A stretch of DNA of 64,000 nt from Streptomyces asoensis. GTDB taxonomy: Bacteria > Actinomycetota > Actinomycetes > Streptomycetales > Streptomycetaceae. Below, in pieces: positions 53,620-62,484 of this stretch (the stretch's first letter is position 1; the number at the start of each line of letters is the position of its first letter). The notes beneath the pieces were generated by a model that made no database searches, was not told where the DNA came from, and saw only the letters and a list, made by a program, of their open reading frames with translations. The translations under genes were made by a program, and so were the position numbers. The stretch spans positions 4,154,001 through 4,218,000 of the forward strand of contig NZ_CP049838.1 of assembly GCF_013085465.1 (NCBI RefSeq). Direction: 5' to 3'.

Positions 53620-54600
53620 TCAGTGCTCGGTCGGGTGCTGGGCGGGGCCGCCCGGGGCCGCCTCGGGGTCGGAGCCCTTGGCGGCCTCGTCCTCGCTGTA
53701 GATGTCGGGCTCGAGGTAGATGACGCGGGCGATGGGGACCGCGGTGCGGATGCGGGCCTCGGCGGCGTTGATGGCGGTGGCGACCTGGGTGGCCGTGTCG
53801 TCGTGCTGGACGGCGATCTTGGCGGCGACCAGGAGTTCCTCGGGGCCGAGGTGGAGGGTGCGCATGTGGATGACGCGGGTGACGGTGTCGCCGTCGACGA
53901 CCGCCGCCTCGATCTTGCGGACGTCTTCGACGGTCGCGGCCTCGCCGAGCAGGAGGGACTTGGTCTCGGCGGCCAGGACGAGGGCGATGAGGACGAGCAG
54001 GATGCCGATGCAGAGCGTGCCGATGCCGTCCCAGACGCCGTCGTCGGTGAGCAGTGCCAGGCCGACGCCGCCGAGCGCGAGGATCAGGCCGACGAGGGCG
54101 CCGAGGTCCTCCAGGAGGACGACCGGGAGCTCGGGGGCCTTGGCGCGGCGGACGAACTCCGTCCAGGAGTGTTCGCCCCGCAGGGGGTTGGACTCCTTGA
54201 TGGCCGTGCGGAAGGAGAAGCCCTCGGCGATGATCGCGAAGACGAGGACTCCGACGGGCCAGTACCAGTGCTCGATCTGGTGCGGGTGCTTGATCTTCTC
54301 GTAGCCCTCGTAGATGGCGAACATGCCGCCGACCGAGAAGAGGACGATGGAGACGAGGAAGGCGTAGATGTAGCGCTCGCGCCCGTAGCCGAAGGGGTGC
54401 TGCGGGGTCGCGTCGCGCTGGGCCTTCTTGCCGCCTACGAGGAGCAGGGCCTGGTTGCCTGAGTCGGCGAGCGAGTGCACGCCTTCGGCGAGCATCGACG
54501 ACGAGCCGCTGAACGCGAACGCCACGAACTTCGATGCCGCGATCGCTAGGTTGGCCCCGAGTGCCGCCACGATCGCCTTGGTGCCGCCTGACGCGCTCAT
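53620..54600 (-). CDS. Cation diffusion facilitator family transporter
   Basis: 326 residues. Six spans; metal-site residues appear in span 2 (MLAEGVHSLADSGNQALL) and span 5 (VVLLEDLGALVGLILALGG). The cytoplasmic C-terminal domain is the usual metal-binding one. It would export Zn, Co or similar divalent ions. ATG at 54600 is the natural start. Its neighbours are manA and sahH; a terminator follows. Confidence 0.92.
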   Translation of the reverse strand: MSASGGTKAIVAALGANLAIAASKFVAFAFSGSSSMLAEGVHSLADSGNQALLLVGGKKAQRDATPQHPFGYGRERYIYAFLVSIVLFSVGGMFAIYEGYEKIKHPHQIEHWYWPVGVLVFAIIAEGFSFRTAIKESNPLRGEHSWTEFVRRAKAPELPVVLLEDLGALVGLILALGGVGLALLTDDGVWDGIGTLCIGILLVLIALVLAAETKSLLLGEAATVEDVRKIEAAVVDGDTVTRVIHMRTLHLGPEELLVAAKIAVQHDDTATQVATAINAAEARIRTAVPIARVIYLEPDIYSEDEAAKGSDPEAAPGGPAQHPTEH

Positions 54601-54735
54601 GTTTTCGCGTTGTCCCTTCGCCTACGTGCGTACGCCGTGCAGGGCGGGGCCGTCGTCGGCTTTGCCCGTCCTTTGCCGGGGGGCCATTCTTGCAGCCCTG
54701 TTGGGCAGCGGTGCGTCAGGTCGTCACGACAGGAG

Positions 54736-55887
54736 TCATACGACGACCGTGGCCCGGAAGACCGTACCCGCCCCGGTCACTTCGGCCTTGTGCCCCGCGG
54801 GGACGAAGACAGACGCGCCGGGCGTCAGCGCGTGCTCGCCCGCTCGGACGGTGCCCTCGGTGCAGAGCAGGATCTGCGGGGTGGGGAGGGTGAGGTCGTG
54901 GGCGGTGGCGCCCGGCGAGAGGACGTAGCGCGACAGGCGGAACTCGTCGATGGGGGTGTCGTAGACCTCTTCGCCGTCCGGGGCGGCTTCGGGGCGCAGG
55001 ACGCCGGGGTCCGCGGGCTCGAAGCGGACGATGCGCAGGAGTTCGGGGACGTCGACGTGTTTGGGGGTGAGGCCGCAGCGCAGGACGTTGTCGGAGTTGG
55101 CCATGATCTCGACGCCGAGGCCGTCGAGGTAGGCGTGCGGGATGCCGGCGCCCAGGAACAGGGCCTCGCCGGGTTGGAGTCTGACGTGGTTCAGCAGCAT
55201 CGCGGCGATGACGCCGGGGTCGCCGGGGTAGTGGTGGGCGATGCCGGCGTAGGGGGCGTAGTCGCCACCGAGGCGGTCGCAGGCGGCCGCTGCCTGGGCG
55301 ACGGTGTGGGCCATCTCCTCGCGGTCGGCGGTGAGGATCGCGGTGAGGACCTCGCGCAGGGCGGCTTCCTCCGGCTGGGCGTGCAGGAGGTCGACGTACG
55401 GCTTGAGGGAGTCGACGCCGAGGCCGTCCAGGAGGTCGGCTGCGTGCGAGGGGGCGCGGAAGCCGCACAGGCCGTCGAACTCGGTGAGGGCGCAGATGAG
55501 TTCGGGCTTGTGGTTGGCGTCCTTGTAGTTGCGGTGCGGTGCGTCGACGGGGATGCCGCGGCGCTCCTCGTCCTCGTATCCCTCTTTGGCCTGTTCCAGG
55601 TCGGGGTGGACCTGGAGGGAGAGGGGGGCGCCCGCGGCGAGGATCTTGAGGAGGAAGGGGAGGCGGGGGCCGAACTTGGTGACCGTCGCCGCGCCGAGTT
55701 CCTGTTGCGGGTCGGACTCGATGATCTCGACGAGGGTGCCTCGGTCGGTGCGTGAGGGTGCGCCCGGGTGGGCGCCCATCCACATCTCGGCCTGCGGTTC
55801 GCCGGTCGGCTCGGTGCCGAGCAGGTGCGGGATCGCGGTGGGGGAACCCCAGGCGTAGGGGCGGATGGTGTTGTCGAGGCGGTCCAT
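54736..55887 (-). CDS. manA: Mannose-6-phosphate isomerase, class I
   Basis: 383 residues. Type I PMI motifs: AEMWMGAHPGAPS, LSLQVHPDLEQAKEGYEDE (zinc His/Glu), NHKPEL and FLGAGIPHAYLDG. It interconverts fructose-6-phosphate and mannose-6-phosphate, supplying GDP-mannose with ManB. Start ATG 55887 has GAGAG upstream. It lies beside the SIS and Trm112-like genes. Confidence 0.95.
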   Translation of the reverse strand: MDRLDNTIRPYAWGSPTAIPHLLGTEPTGEPQAEMWMGAHPGAPSRTDRGTLVEIIESDPQQELGAATVTKFGPRLPFLLKILAAGAPLSLQVHPDLEQAKEGYEDEERRGIPVDAPHRNYKDANHKPELICALTEFDGLCGFRAPSHAADLLDGLGVDSLKPYVDLLHAQPEEAALREVLTAILTADREEMAHTVAQAAAACDRLGGDYAPYAGIAHHYPGDPGVIAAMLLNHVRLQPGEALFLGAGIPHAYLDGLGVEIMANSDNVLRCGLTPKHVDVPELLRIVRFEPADPGVLRPEAAPDGEEVYDTPIDEFRLSRYVLSPGATAHDLTLPTPQILLCTEGTVRAGEHALTPGASVFVPAGHKAEVTGAGTVFRATVVV

Positions 55888-56026
55888 GCGGTTCTCTCTG
55901 CCTGCCGGTCTGCCGGTGCCGGTCTGTCGGTCTGTCGGTCTGCTGCCGTCTGTCGCGCGTCGTCGGCCGTCTGTCGCCTGTCGTCGGCCGGCTGGTGTTT
56001 CTCGGGTGATGGTCGGGGGCGGTGGG
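55888..56026. repeat. Low-complexity CTGTCGGT-type repeat between manA and SIS gene
   Basis: 139 bases containing repeated GTCTGTCG/GTCTGCCG units (for example 55908-55945) and a later CGTCGGCCGTCTGTCGCC stretch. It looks like slippage-prone spacer DNA; no gene is seen. Confidence 0.7.
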
Positions 56027-57160
56027 TCAGGCTCCCGAGGCGAGTGCCAGGTAGACGGCGGCGAAATCCGTGGTGGCGATCAGTTCGGCGAGCGTGACGA
56101 GTGCGTCGCCTTCTTCGGGCTCGAGTTCGCTGATCGGCGTGTCGTGGCTGAGGACCAGTTCGCGGGCGGTCGGGGCGGCGGTGAGGCCGCCGATCGGACG
56201 GTCGCGCAGCAGCACCACGCGCGCGTGCAGCGCGGGCGCTTCCTCGACGCGGTCGCGGAAGAAGTCCTCCGGGTCGGCGCTGGCGGCGAGGGGGCCGGCG
56301 AGGAGCGCGTTGTGTTCGGCGAGGGCCTCGGGGAGTTCGGCCACCAGTGCGGGACGGCCCGCGAGTTCGGCGAGGGCGGCGGCGAAGCGGCGGCCCGCCG
56401 GGCCGGCCGAGGTGCCTTCGGTCCAGACCACCGGGAGGGCGTCGGCGAGTTCGGCGGCCAGGGTCTTCGCCGGGTTGCTGTAGGTCGCGACGGCGGGGCC
56501 GCAGCGTTCGGCGACCTGGTCGAGCCGGTCGGCGACCCGTTCGAGCTCCTCGGGCGGGGCGGAGAGCAGGGCGATGCGGTCGAGGAGGGCGAGGAGCGGG
56601 GTGAGGAGGGCCCAGAGGACACCGGGGTCGGAGGCCGCGGCCTGGGGCGGCTCGTCCTGTTCGTACGGTGCGGTCGCGAGCGGTACGAAGAGTCCGTGGA
56701 CGGCGCCGGCCGCTTCGGTGAGCGGGGAGTCGGCGGGGGCCACGGCGGCGACCGTGCAGCCGCGGCGGTAGGCCTGTTCGGCGAGGACGGAGAGGCCGGG
56801 CTCGCTGCCGTCGGGGGTGGCGATGAGGAGGAGGTCCACGGAGCCCGCCCAGCCGGGGAGTTCCCAGCGCAGGGCGCCTGCGGCGGGGGCGACGCCGGTG
56901 GGTGTCAGGCGGATGACGGGGCAGGCGGCGCCGGCGAGCGTGCCGAGGAGGTCGGCGACGCAGGTGGCGGCGGCGCCGGGGCCCGCGATGAGGATCGCGC
57001 GGGGGCGGCCGTCCGGCTGGAGGTCGTGGACGCCGGCCTCGGCCGCGTGCCGGGCGGCGGTGCGGACGCGGGCGCCGGCTTCGGCCGCGCCGCGCAGGAG
57101 GGCCCGGTGATCGGCCGCGGCCAGGGCCTCCGGCGTGTCGAGCAGCGAGTCGTCGAGCAT
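56027..57160 (-). CDS. SIS-domain protein, phosphosugar isomerase-like
   Basis: 377 residues. SIS-type sugar-phosphate binding is suggested by AILIAGPGAAATCVADLLGTL near residues 50-75 and a second SIS region around ALLDRIALLSAPPEELERV. Relatives are bifunctional phosphoglucose/phosphomannose isomerases, and the M. tuberculosis homologue Rv3256c lies between manA and manB, so a role in mannose metabolism or its regulation is likely. The catalytic residues are not obvious. ATG at 57160 with GGAG upstream. Confidence 0.88.
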   Translation of the reverse strand: MLDDSLLDTPEALAAADHRALLRGAAEAGARVRTAARHAAEAGVHDLQPDGRPRAILIAGPGAAATCVADLLGTLAGAACPVIRLTPTGVAPAAGALRWELPGWAGSVDLLLIATPDGSEPGLSVLAEQAYRRGCTVAAVAPADSPLTEAAGAVHGLFVPLATAPYEQDEPPQAAASDPGVLWALLTPLLALLDRIALLSAPPEELERVADRLDQVAERCGPAVATYSNPAKTLAAELADALPVVWTEGTSAGPAGRRFAAALAELAGRPALVAELPEALAEHNALLAGPLAASADPEDFFRDRVEEAPALHARVVLLRDRPIGGLTAAPTARELVLSHDTPISELEPEEGDALVTLAELIATTDFAAVYLALASGA

Positions 57161-57328
57161 GTCGGCAGTCTCCGATCGCCTGGGGCGTCGTCGGTTTGCG
57201 GGGCCGGGGGGTGTGGCGGGGCGTCGCCCGGGAGGCGTGGTGCTCGGCGCAGTGCGCAGCCGGGCGCCGGGAGTGCTCGGGCCGGGAACGGCAGCGGGCC
57301 GGGGGCGGCGCGGGGTGCGGTCGCGCGG

Positions 57329-57499
57329 TTACGCGGGGCGGCGGGCCTCGTCGACGAGGAGGACGGGGATGCCGTCGCGGACGGGGTATGCCAGGCCGCA
57401 GTCCTGGCCCGTGCAGATCAGCTCCGTGTCCTGCTCCTCGAGGGGGGAGTGGCAGGCGGGGCAGGCGAGGATCTCCAGGAGGCCGGCTTCGAGCGGCAT
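57329..57499 (-). CDS. Trm112-family protein (UPF0434 type)
   Basis: A 56-residue protein not easily seen in larger scans. It reads [20 protein letters not shown], then [19 protein letters not shown] and ends RRPA. Four Cys (CPAC and CtgqdC) form a zinc ribbon. Trm112 proteins activate methyltransferases or partner in nucleotide/cell-wall-linked complexes. ATG at 57499 has GAAGGGAC upstream. It stands between ManB and the SIS protein on the same strand, a conserved neighbourhood in actinobacteria as I recall. Confidence 0.92.
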   Translation of the reverse strand: MPLEAGLLEILACPACHSPLEEQDTELICTGQDCGLAYPVRDGIPVLLVDEARRPA

Positions 57500-57683
57500 G
57501 GGGTGTCCCTTCGGGGTGTGCGGATGTGCCTGGTCAGGGTACCGCTGGTGGGGTTGGGGCGTGGGGGTTGGGCGGTACGGGGCGGGGATGGGAGGGGGCG
57601 CGCGTGGGGTGGGCTGGTGGTCGGCGCGTCGGGGTGGGCGTTGAGGGGTTCGTCCCCGCCGCCCATGCCCGTTCGCACCCCCA

Positions 57684-57721
57684 GGGGCTTCGCCCCTTCG
57701 ACTCCCTGGAGGCTTCGCCTC
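57684..57721. repeat. Small hairpin repeats related to dispersed element
   Basis: GGGGCTTCGCCCC (57684-57696) and GAGGCTTCGCCTC (57709-57721) are two adjacent hairpins of the same style as those at 18220 and 25350. Confidence 0.6.
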
Positions 57722-57757
57722 TGTTTCCCGTGCCGTGCGCTGCTCCCCTTGAACCCC

Positions 57758-57804
57758 TACGGGGCCTTCAGGCTCGGATGTACGGGGCCCTTCAGGCTCG
57801 GATG
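57758..57804. repeat. 23/24-bp imperfect tandem duplication across the manB 3' end
   Basis: TACGGGGCCTTCAGGCTCGG (57758) and TACGGGGCCCTTCAGGCTCG (57781) differ by one C. The second copy contains the manB stop (TCA at 57792-57794 on the plus strand). It probably copied the gene end. Confidence 0.8.
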
Positions 57805-59156
57805 ATGGCCAGTGCCTCGTCGCGGATCTTGGCCATCGTCGGTTCGTCGCGGGCTTCCGCGTTGAGGCGGAGGAGGGGCTCCGTGTTGGAGGGGCGGACG
57901 TTGAACCACCAGTCGGTGGAGGTGACGGTCAGGCCGTCGAGATCGTCCAGGGTGACGTCCTCGCGGTCGCCGTAGGCCGCCTTGATCGCGGCGAGGCGGT
58001 CGGCCTGGTCGGCGACCGTGGAGTTGATCTCGCCGGAGCCGGTGTAGCGGTCGTACTCAGCGACCAGGGAGGAGAGCGGGCCGTCCTGGCCGCCGAGGGC
58101 CGCGAGGACGTGGAGGGCAGCCAGCATGCCCGTGTCGGCGTTCCAGAAGTCCTTGAAGTAGTAGTGCGCGGAGTGCTCACCGCCGAAGATCGCGCCGGAG
58201 CGGGCCATCTCCGCCTTGATGAAGGAGTGGCCGACGCGGGTGCGGACGGTGGTGCCGCCGTTCTCCTTCACGACCTCCGGGACGGACCAGGAGGTGATCA
58301 GGTTGTGAATGATCGTGCCTTTGCCGCCGTTGCGGACGAGTTCGCGGGCGGCCACCAGGGCGGTGATCGCGGACGGGGGGACCGGCTCGCCCCGCTCGTC
58401 GACGACGAAGCAGCGGTCGGCATCGCCGTCGAAGGCGAGGCCCAGGTCGGCTGACTCCTCGCGGACGCGCTTCTGGAGGTCCACGAGGTTTGCCGGGTCC
58501 AGGGGGTTGGCCTCGTGGTTGGGGAAGGTGCCGTCCAGTTCGAAGTACATGGGGACGAGCGTCAGGGGCAGGTCGTCGAAGACCGTGGGGACGGTGTGGC
58601 CGCCCATGCCGTTGCCCGCGTCGACCACGACCTTCAGGGGGCGGATGGAGGTCAGGTCGACGAGTGCGCGGAGGTGCGCCGCGTAGTCCTTCAACGTGTC
58701 GGCCGTGGTGATGGTTCCCGGGGTCGGGGCCGGGGTGGGGGCGCCCGAGTCCGTCCAGCGTGCCACCAGTTCGCGGATCTCGGTCAGGCCCGTGTCCTGG
58801 CCGACCGGGGCGGCGCCCGCGCGGCACAGCTTGATGCCGTTGTACTGGGCCGGATTGTGCGAGGCCGTGAACATGGCGCCGGGCAGGTCGAGTGCGCCCG
58901 AGGCGTAGTACAGCTGGTCCGTCGAGCAGAGGCCGATCTCGGTGACGTGTACGCCGAGGGCCGCCGCCCCGCGCGCGAAGGCGCGGGTGAGGGCGGGCGA
59001 GGACGGGCGCATGTCGTGGCCGACGACGATCGCCTCGGCGCCGGTCACCCGGGCGAAGGCCGCGCCGAACAGCTCGGCCAGCGACTCGTCCCACTGGTCC
59101 GGGACCAGTCCGCGTACGTCGTACGCCTTCACGATCTGTGACAGATCAGCAGCCAC
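57792..59156 (-). CDS. manB: Phosphomannomutase / phosphoglucomutase
   Basis: 454 residues. Catalytic Ser in [12 protein letters not shown], metal-binding FDGDADRCF, substrate-binding GEHSAHYYF and phosphate-binding [11 protein letters not shown] are present. It interconverts mannose-6- and mannose-1-phosphate (or glucose phosphates) for GDP-mannose. GTG at 59156 is preferred over TTG at 59162, as AGGAAGG is properly spaced from it. It is transcribed before the Trm112-like gene. Confidence 0.95.
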   Translation of the reverse strand: MAADLSQIVKAYDVRGLVPDQWDESLAELFGAAFARVTGAEAIVVGHDMRPSSPALTRAFARGAAALGVHVTEIGLCSTDQLYYASGALDLPGAMFTASHNPAQYNGIKLCRAGAAPVGQDTGLTEIRELVARWTDSGAPTPAPTPGTITTADTLKDYAAHLRALVDLTSIRPLKVVVDAGNGMGGHTVPTVFDDLPLTLVPMYFELDGTFPNHEANPLDPANLVDLQKRVREESADLGLAFDGDADRCFVVDERGEPVPPSAITALVAARELVRNGGKGTIIHNLITSWSVPEVVKENGGTTVRTRVGHSFIKAEMARSGAIFGGEHSAHYYFKDFWNADTGMLAALHVLAALGGQDGPLSSLVAEYDRYTGSGEINSTVADQADRLAAIKAAYGDREDVTLDDLDGLTVTSTDWWFNVRPSNTEPLLRLNAEARDEPTMAKIRDEALAIIRA

Positions 59157-59287
59157 GGGCAACCTTCCTGAGGTCTATGGGTCACCACAAACTACCCGGG
59201 CCGGTTCACCGCCCGTGGTGGGGCCGCCGAGTGGACCCACAGACGTAACCGTGCCGCCATTCTCCGCCGTCGTCCGAGGTGGGGCCG

Positions 59288-60947
59288 CTACGGCAGCATC
59301 CAGTCCAGCACGGGTGAGCTCTGGCCGACCACGATCAGGCACATCACCAGGAGCAGTCCGAGGCTCCACGGGAGCGCCTTGCGCAGCAGGTCGCCCTCCC
59401 GGCCCGCGAGACCGACGGCGGCGCAGGCGATGGTGAGGTTCTGCGGCGAGATCATCTTGCCGAGGACGCCGCCGGAGCTGTTGGCGGCGGCCAGCAGCTC
59501 CGGGGACAGACCCGACTCGCGGGCCGCGGTGACCTGGAGGGCGCCGAAGAGCGCGTTGGCGGAGGTGTCCGAGCCGGAGACGGCGACGCCGAACCAGCCC
59601 AGCACCGGAGAGAGGAAGGCGAGGCCCACGCCGGCCGCCGCCACGAAGTGGCCGATCGTGGCGGCCTGTCCGGAGAGGTTCATGACGTAGGCGAGGGCCA
59701 GGACGGAGGTCACGGTGAGGATCGCGTACCTCAACTCGTGCACCGTCGCGGCCCATTCCCTGAGCGCCACGCGCGCGTGGACGCCGAGTACGGCCGCGGT
59801 GCCGATCCCGGCCAGCAGGACGAGGGTGCCGCCCGTCGAGACGACCGGCCAGGTGAAGATGTTGCCGCCGACCGGATCGCCGTCCGGGTTCACGACGTTC
59901 AGGAAGGGCCAGTCGTAGGTCCGTGTGGTCTGCGCGAGCCGGTCCTTGACCGCCGGGATCTGGGCCACGGAGAAGATCACGACGATCAGCGCGTAGGGGG
60001 TGTAGGCGCGCACGACCTCGGCGCGCGGGTCCCGTTCGTCCAACTCCTCACTGCGGGTGCCCGTCAGCACGGACGCGCGTACCGCTTCGGGGGCGGGCAC
60101 GCGCGTGTGCGGTACGGCGGCCAGGGCCGCGGCGCCCGCCAAGGCGGCGCCGATGTCGGCGAGTTGCGCGGAGGCGTAGTTGGCGGCGGCGAACTGGGCG
60201 ACGGCGAAGGCGGTTCCGCAGGCCAGGGCGGGAACCCAGGTATCGCGCAGGCCTCGCCGGCCGTCCACCAGGCCGACCAGGACGAGCGGTACGACGAGGG
60301 CGAGCAGCGGCGTCTGACGGCCCACCACCGAGGCCACGGTGTCCAACGGCAGGCCGGTGACCAGGGCCAGGGTCACCACGGGGGTGCCCATGGCGCCGAA
60401 GGCGACGGGTGCGGTGTGTTGGCGACGAGAGAGACCACCGCCGCGCGGACGGGGTCGAAGCCCAGGGCGACGAGCATGACCGAGCAGATCGCCACCGGGG
60501 CGCCGAAGCCGGCGAGCGCCTCCAGGAGGGCGCCGAAGCAGAAGGCGACGACGAGGGCCTGGATGCGCGGGTCGTCGGAGAGGCGCCCGAAGGAGCGGCG
60601 CAGCACGTCGAAGTGCCGGGTGCGTACGGTCATCCGGTACACCCACAGGGCGTTGACGACGATCCACAGGATGGGGAAGAGGCCGAAGGCGGCTCCCTGG
60701 CCGGCGCTGGAGAGCGTCTGCCCCACGGGCATGCCGTACGCGAGGCAGGCGACGAGGGTGGCGGCCGGCAGGCCCGTCAGGCCCGCCAGATGGGCCTTGA
60801 GGCGGACGGCAGGCCCGTCAGGCCCGCCAGATGGGCCTTGAGGCGGACGCCGCCGAGCAGGATGAGCACGATCACCAGGGGCAGGGCCGCGACGAGGGCG
60901 GACAGGCCGAGCGAGTCGGCGACGGGTTGCAGTTCCTGGACGTACAC
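59288..60947 (-). pseudogene. Broken L-lactate permease gene (LctP/LldP family), two frameshifts
   Basis: Reading from GTG 60947 gives a lactate-permease N-terminus (VYVQELQPVADSLGLSALVA). A 41-bp perfect tandem duplication at 60767-60848 shifts the frame (41 is not a multiple of three). The second segment, from 60732 (MPVGQTLSSAGQGAAFGLFP), continues to VVSLVANT and is then shifted by an extra AC near 60414 (AACACACCGCACC where AACACCGCACC restores ANTAPVAFGAMGTP). The rest, to 59288, contains the family's SPQNLTIACAAVG end. As it stands it is broken. Either a natural pseudogene or sequencing error. Confidence 0.85.
60767..60848. repeat. 41-bp perfect tandem duplication inside the lactate permease gene
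   Basis: Two identical 41-bp units, 60767-60807 and 60808-60848, both starting GGCAGGCCCGTCAGGCCCGC. A recent duplication by slippage or assembly artefact. Confidence 0.95.
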
Positions 60948-61230
60948 GGGCGTCCCCCGATCCCGATCACGTTTTCGGTCGCGTTTCCGATCACGTTTCC
61001 GGTCCCGCGCTTCCGATCACGTCGGCGGTCGCGTGGGCGGTCGCGTGGGCGGTCGCGTGGGCAGTCGCACTTCCGGCCGTCCTGCCGGTCACGCCTTCGG
61101 GCGTGCTTCCGCTGTGCGGAAAGCGATTTCTCGATTTCCCGTTCTTCGGCTGAACGGAATGGTCGTGTCCGCGACAACGGCGCGTCAATGGGTGTGCGTC
61201 GGTCCGGGCGGACGGGAGGGGAGAACCGGC
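60948..61230. other. 283-base interval upstream of the broken permease
   Basis: It contains repeated CGATCACGTTT-type words and the 12-bp repeat at 61024-61071. No gene is seen; it includes the old permease promoter and the downstream side of the DUF3499 gene. Confidence 0.55.
61024..61071. repeat. 12-bp tandem repeat GGCGGTCGCGTG
   Basis: Three perfect copies (61024, 61036, 61048) and a decayed fourth (GGCAGTCGCACT). Slippage-prone spacer. Confidence 0.85.
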
Positions 61231-61650
61231 TCAGTTGTCCGGTGAGCGAAGCACCCGCAGGTGGCCGCGGCGCGCGACCTCCATCGGGTCGATCGCCCGT
61301 CCGCCGCCGGCCCCGGCCGCGCGTCCCTGCGGGCGGGCCGCTTCACGGACGGCGTTGGCAAGCGCTTCCAGGTCGTCACCACTGGGGCGCGCGGGAGCCG
61401 AACCGTCGAGGAGCCGGACGACCTCCCAGCCGCGCGGGGCGGTGAGGCGCTCGGAATGCTCGGCGCACAGGTCGTAGCAGTGGGGTTCGGCGTAGGTCGC
61501 GAGCGGGCCGAGGACCGCGGTCGAGTCGGCGTAGACGTACGTCAGCGTCGCGACGGCGGGTCGGCCGCAGGCAGTTCGCGAACAGCGACGTACAGGGCTC
61601 ACGACGTTGGACGGTACCGCACTCTTGAGCGGGCCGCGACGACTCTCCAC
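61231..61650 (-). CDS. DUF3499-family protein
   Basis: 139 residues from GTG 61650 (GGTGGAG upstream); ATG at 61704 is possible but less supported. The conserved core is VRRCSRTACGRPAVATLTYVYADS then AEPHCYDLCAEHSERL; four Cys/His residues suggest metal binding. Unknown function, but conserved next to the metallopeptidase-like gene and whiB in actinobacteria (Rv3258c/Rv3259 type, from memory). Confidence 0.9.
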   Translation of the reverse strand: MESRRGPLKSAVPSNVVSPVRRCSRTACGRPAVATLTYVYADSTAVLGPLATYAEPHCYDLCAEHSERLTAPRGWEVVRLLDGSAPARPSGDDLEALANAVREAARPQGRAAGAGGGRAIDPMEVARRGHLRVLRSPDN

Positions 61651-61945
61651 CAGGTCACTCCACCGTGTCGTGTTGTGAAACGCCCCACGCGCCTCTCCAG
61701 TCATACCCCGCTGACCTGCGCGAACACCAGTCCCTGAACACAGGAAGACATCGGCTCGTGGTCACCACTCGACACAAACGGCATCAATTGCGATGAGTTC
61801 GCCGGTCTCGGAGAGATACGGATTCGAGCCCAACCTTGGCTGAAATGGTCATCCCGCGACATGCGGGGCCACGGCGGCCGGTGGCGGTCGGTTTGCCGTG
61901 TGGGGCCGGGCACCTGGTCACGGCGGGGACTACGCTTCAGTAGTG

Positions 61946-62395
61946 ATGGACAGCCCCGTACCGCCCCCCGCCGCAGGCCCCGGACCCCGTCGTCGCGACC
62001 GCCACGGCCGGGGCATGCGGGGGCCGATCGCGCCGCCCCAGGTTCCGTTGGCCGCCAGCCGTGCCGATGTGTTCGCGGATCTTGTGCAGGACTCCGTGGA
62101 ACGGCTGGAGCGGCGGTGGCCGCAGCTCGCCGACATCGACTTCATGGTGCTGGAGGTGCCGCGTCTGGACGCGGCCCCGGAGCCGTGGAACGACGAGGCG
62201 GTACCGCTGGGCGGGACGATTCCCGCGCGTGAGGGAGGGCGGGCGCGGGTCGTCGTCTACCGGCGGCCGGTCGAGATCCGCACCAAGGGACGAGACGAGC
62301 GGGCCGCGTTGGTGCACGAGGTGGTCGTCGAGCAGGTCGCGGAGCTGCTGGGGCTGACTCCGGAGACGGTGGATCCGCGCTACGGCGAGGACTGA
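61946..62395 (+). CDS. Metallopeptidase-like (zincin_1/DUF1025) family protein
   Basis: 149 residues from ATG 61946. The N-terminal tail (MDSPVPPPAAGPGPRRRDRHG) is disordered; the folded part begins DVFADLVQDSVERLERRWPQL and includes VVVYRRPVEIRTKGRDER. The zincin motif position reads HEVVVEQV: the first His and Glu are present but the second His is replaced by Glu. Activity as a protease is therefore doubtful. Divergent from DUF3499. Confidence 0.88.
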   Translation: MDSPVPPPAAGPGPRRRDRHGRGMRGPIAPPQVPLAASRADVFADLVQDSVERLERRWPQLADIDFMVLEVPRLDAAPEPWNDEAVPLGGTIPAREGGRARVVVYRRPVEIRTKGRDERAALVHEVVVEQVAELLGLTPETVDPRYGED

Positions 62396-62457
62396 GCCCC
62401 GTCTCCGCCGCGCCCCTCTCCCCCGCGCCCGTCGCCCGTCTCCTCCGTGCCCCTCTT

Positions 62458-62471
62458 CCGAGGTACCTCGG
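62458..62471. promoter_or_regulatory. Perfect 14-bp palindrome before the DUF5719-like gene end
   Basis: CCGAGGTACCTCGG lies between the convergent metallopeptidase-like and DUF5719-like genes. Too short for certain terminator assignment; could be a recognition site. Confidence 0.35.
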
Positions 62472-62484
62472 CAGCCCTTTCGGG

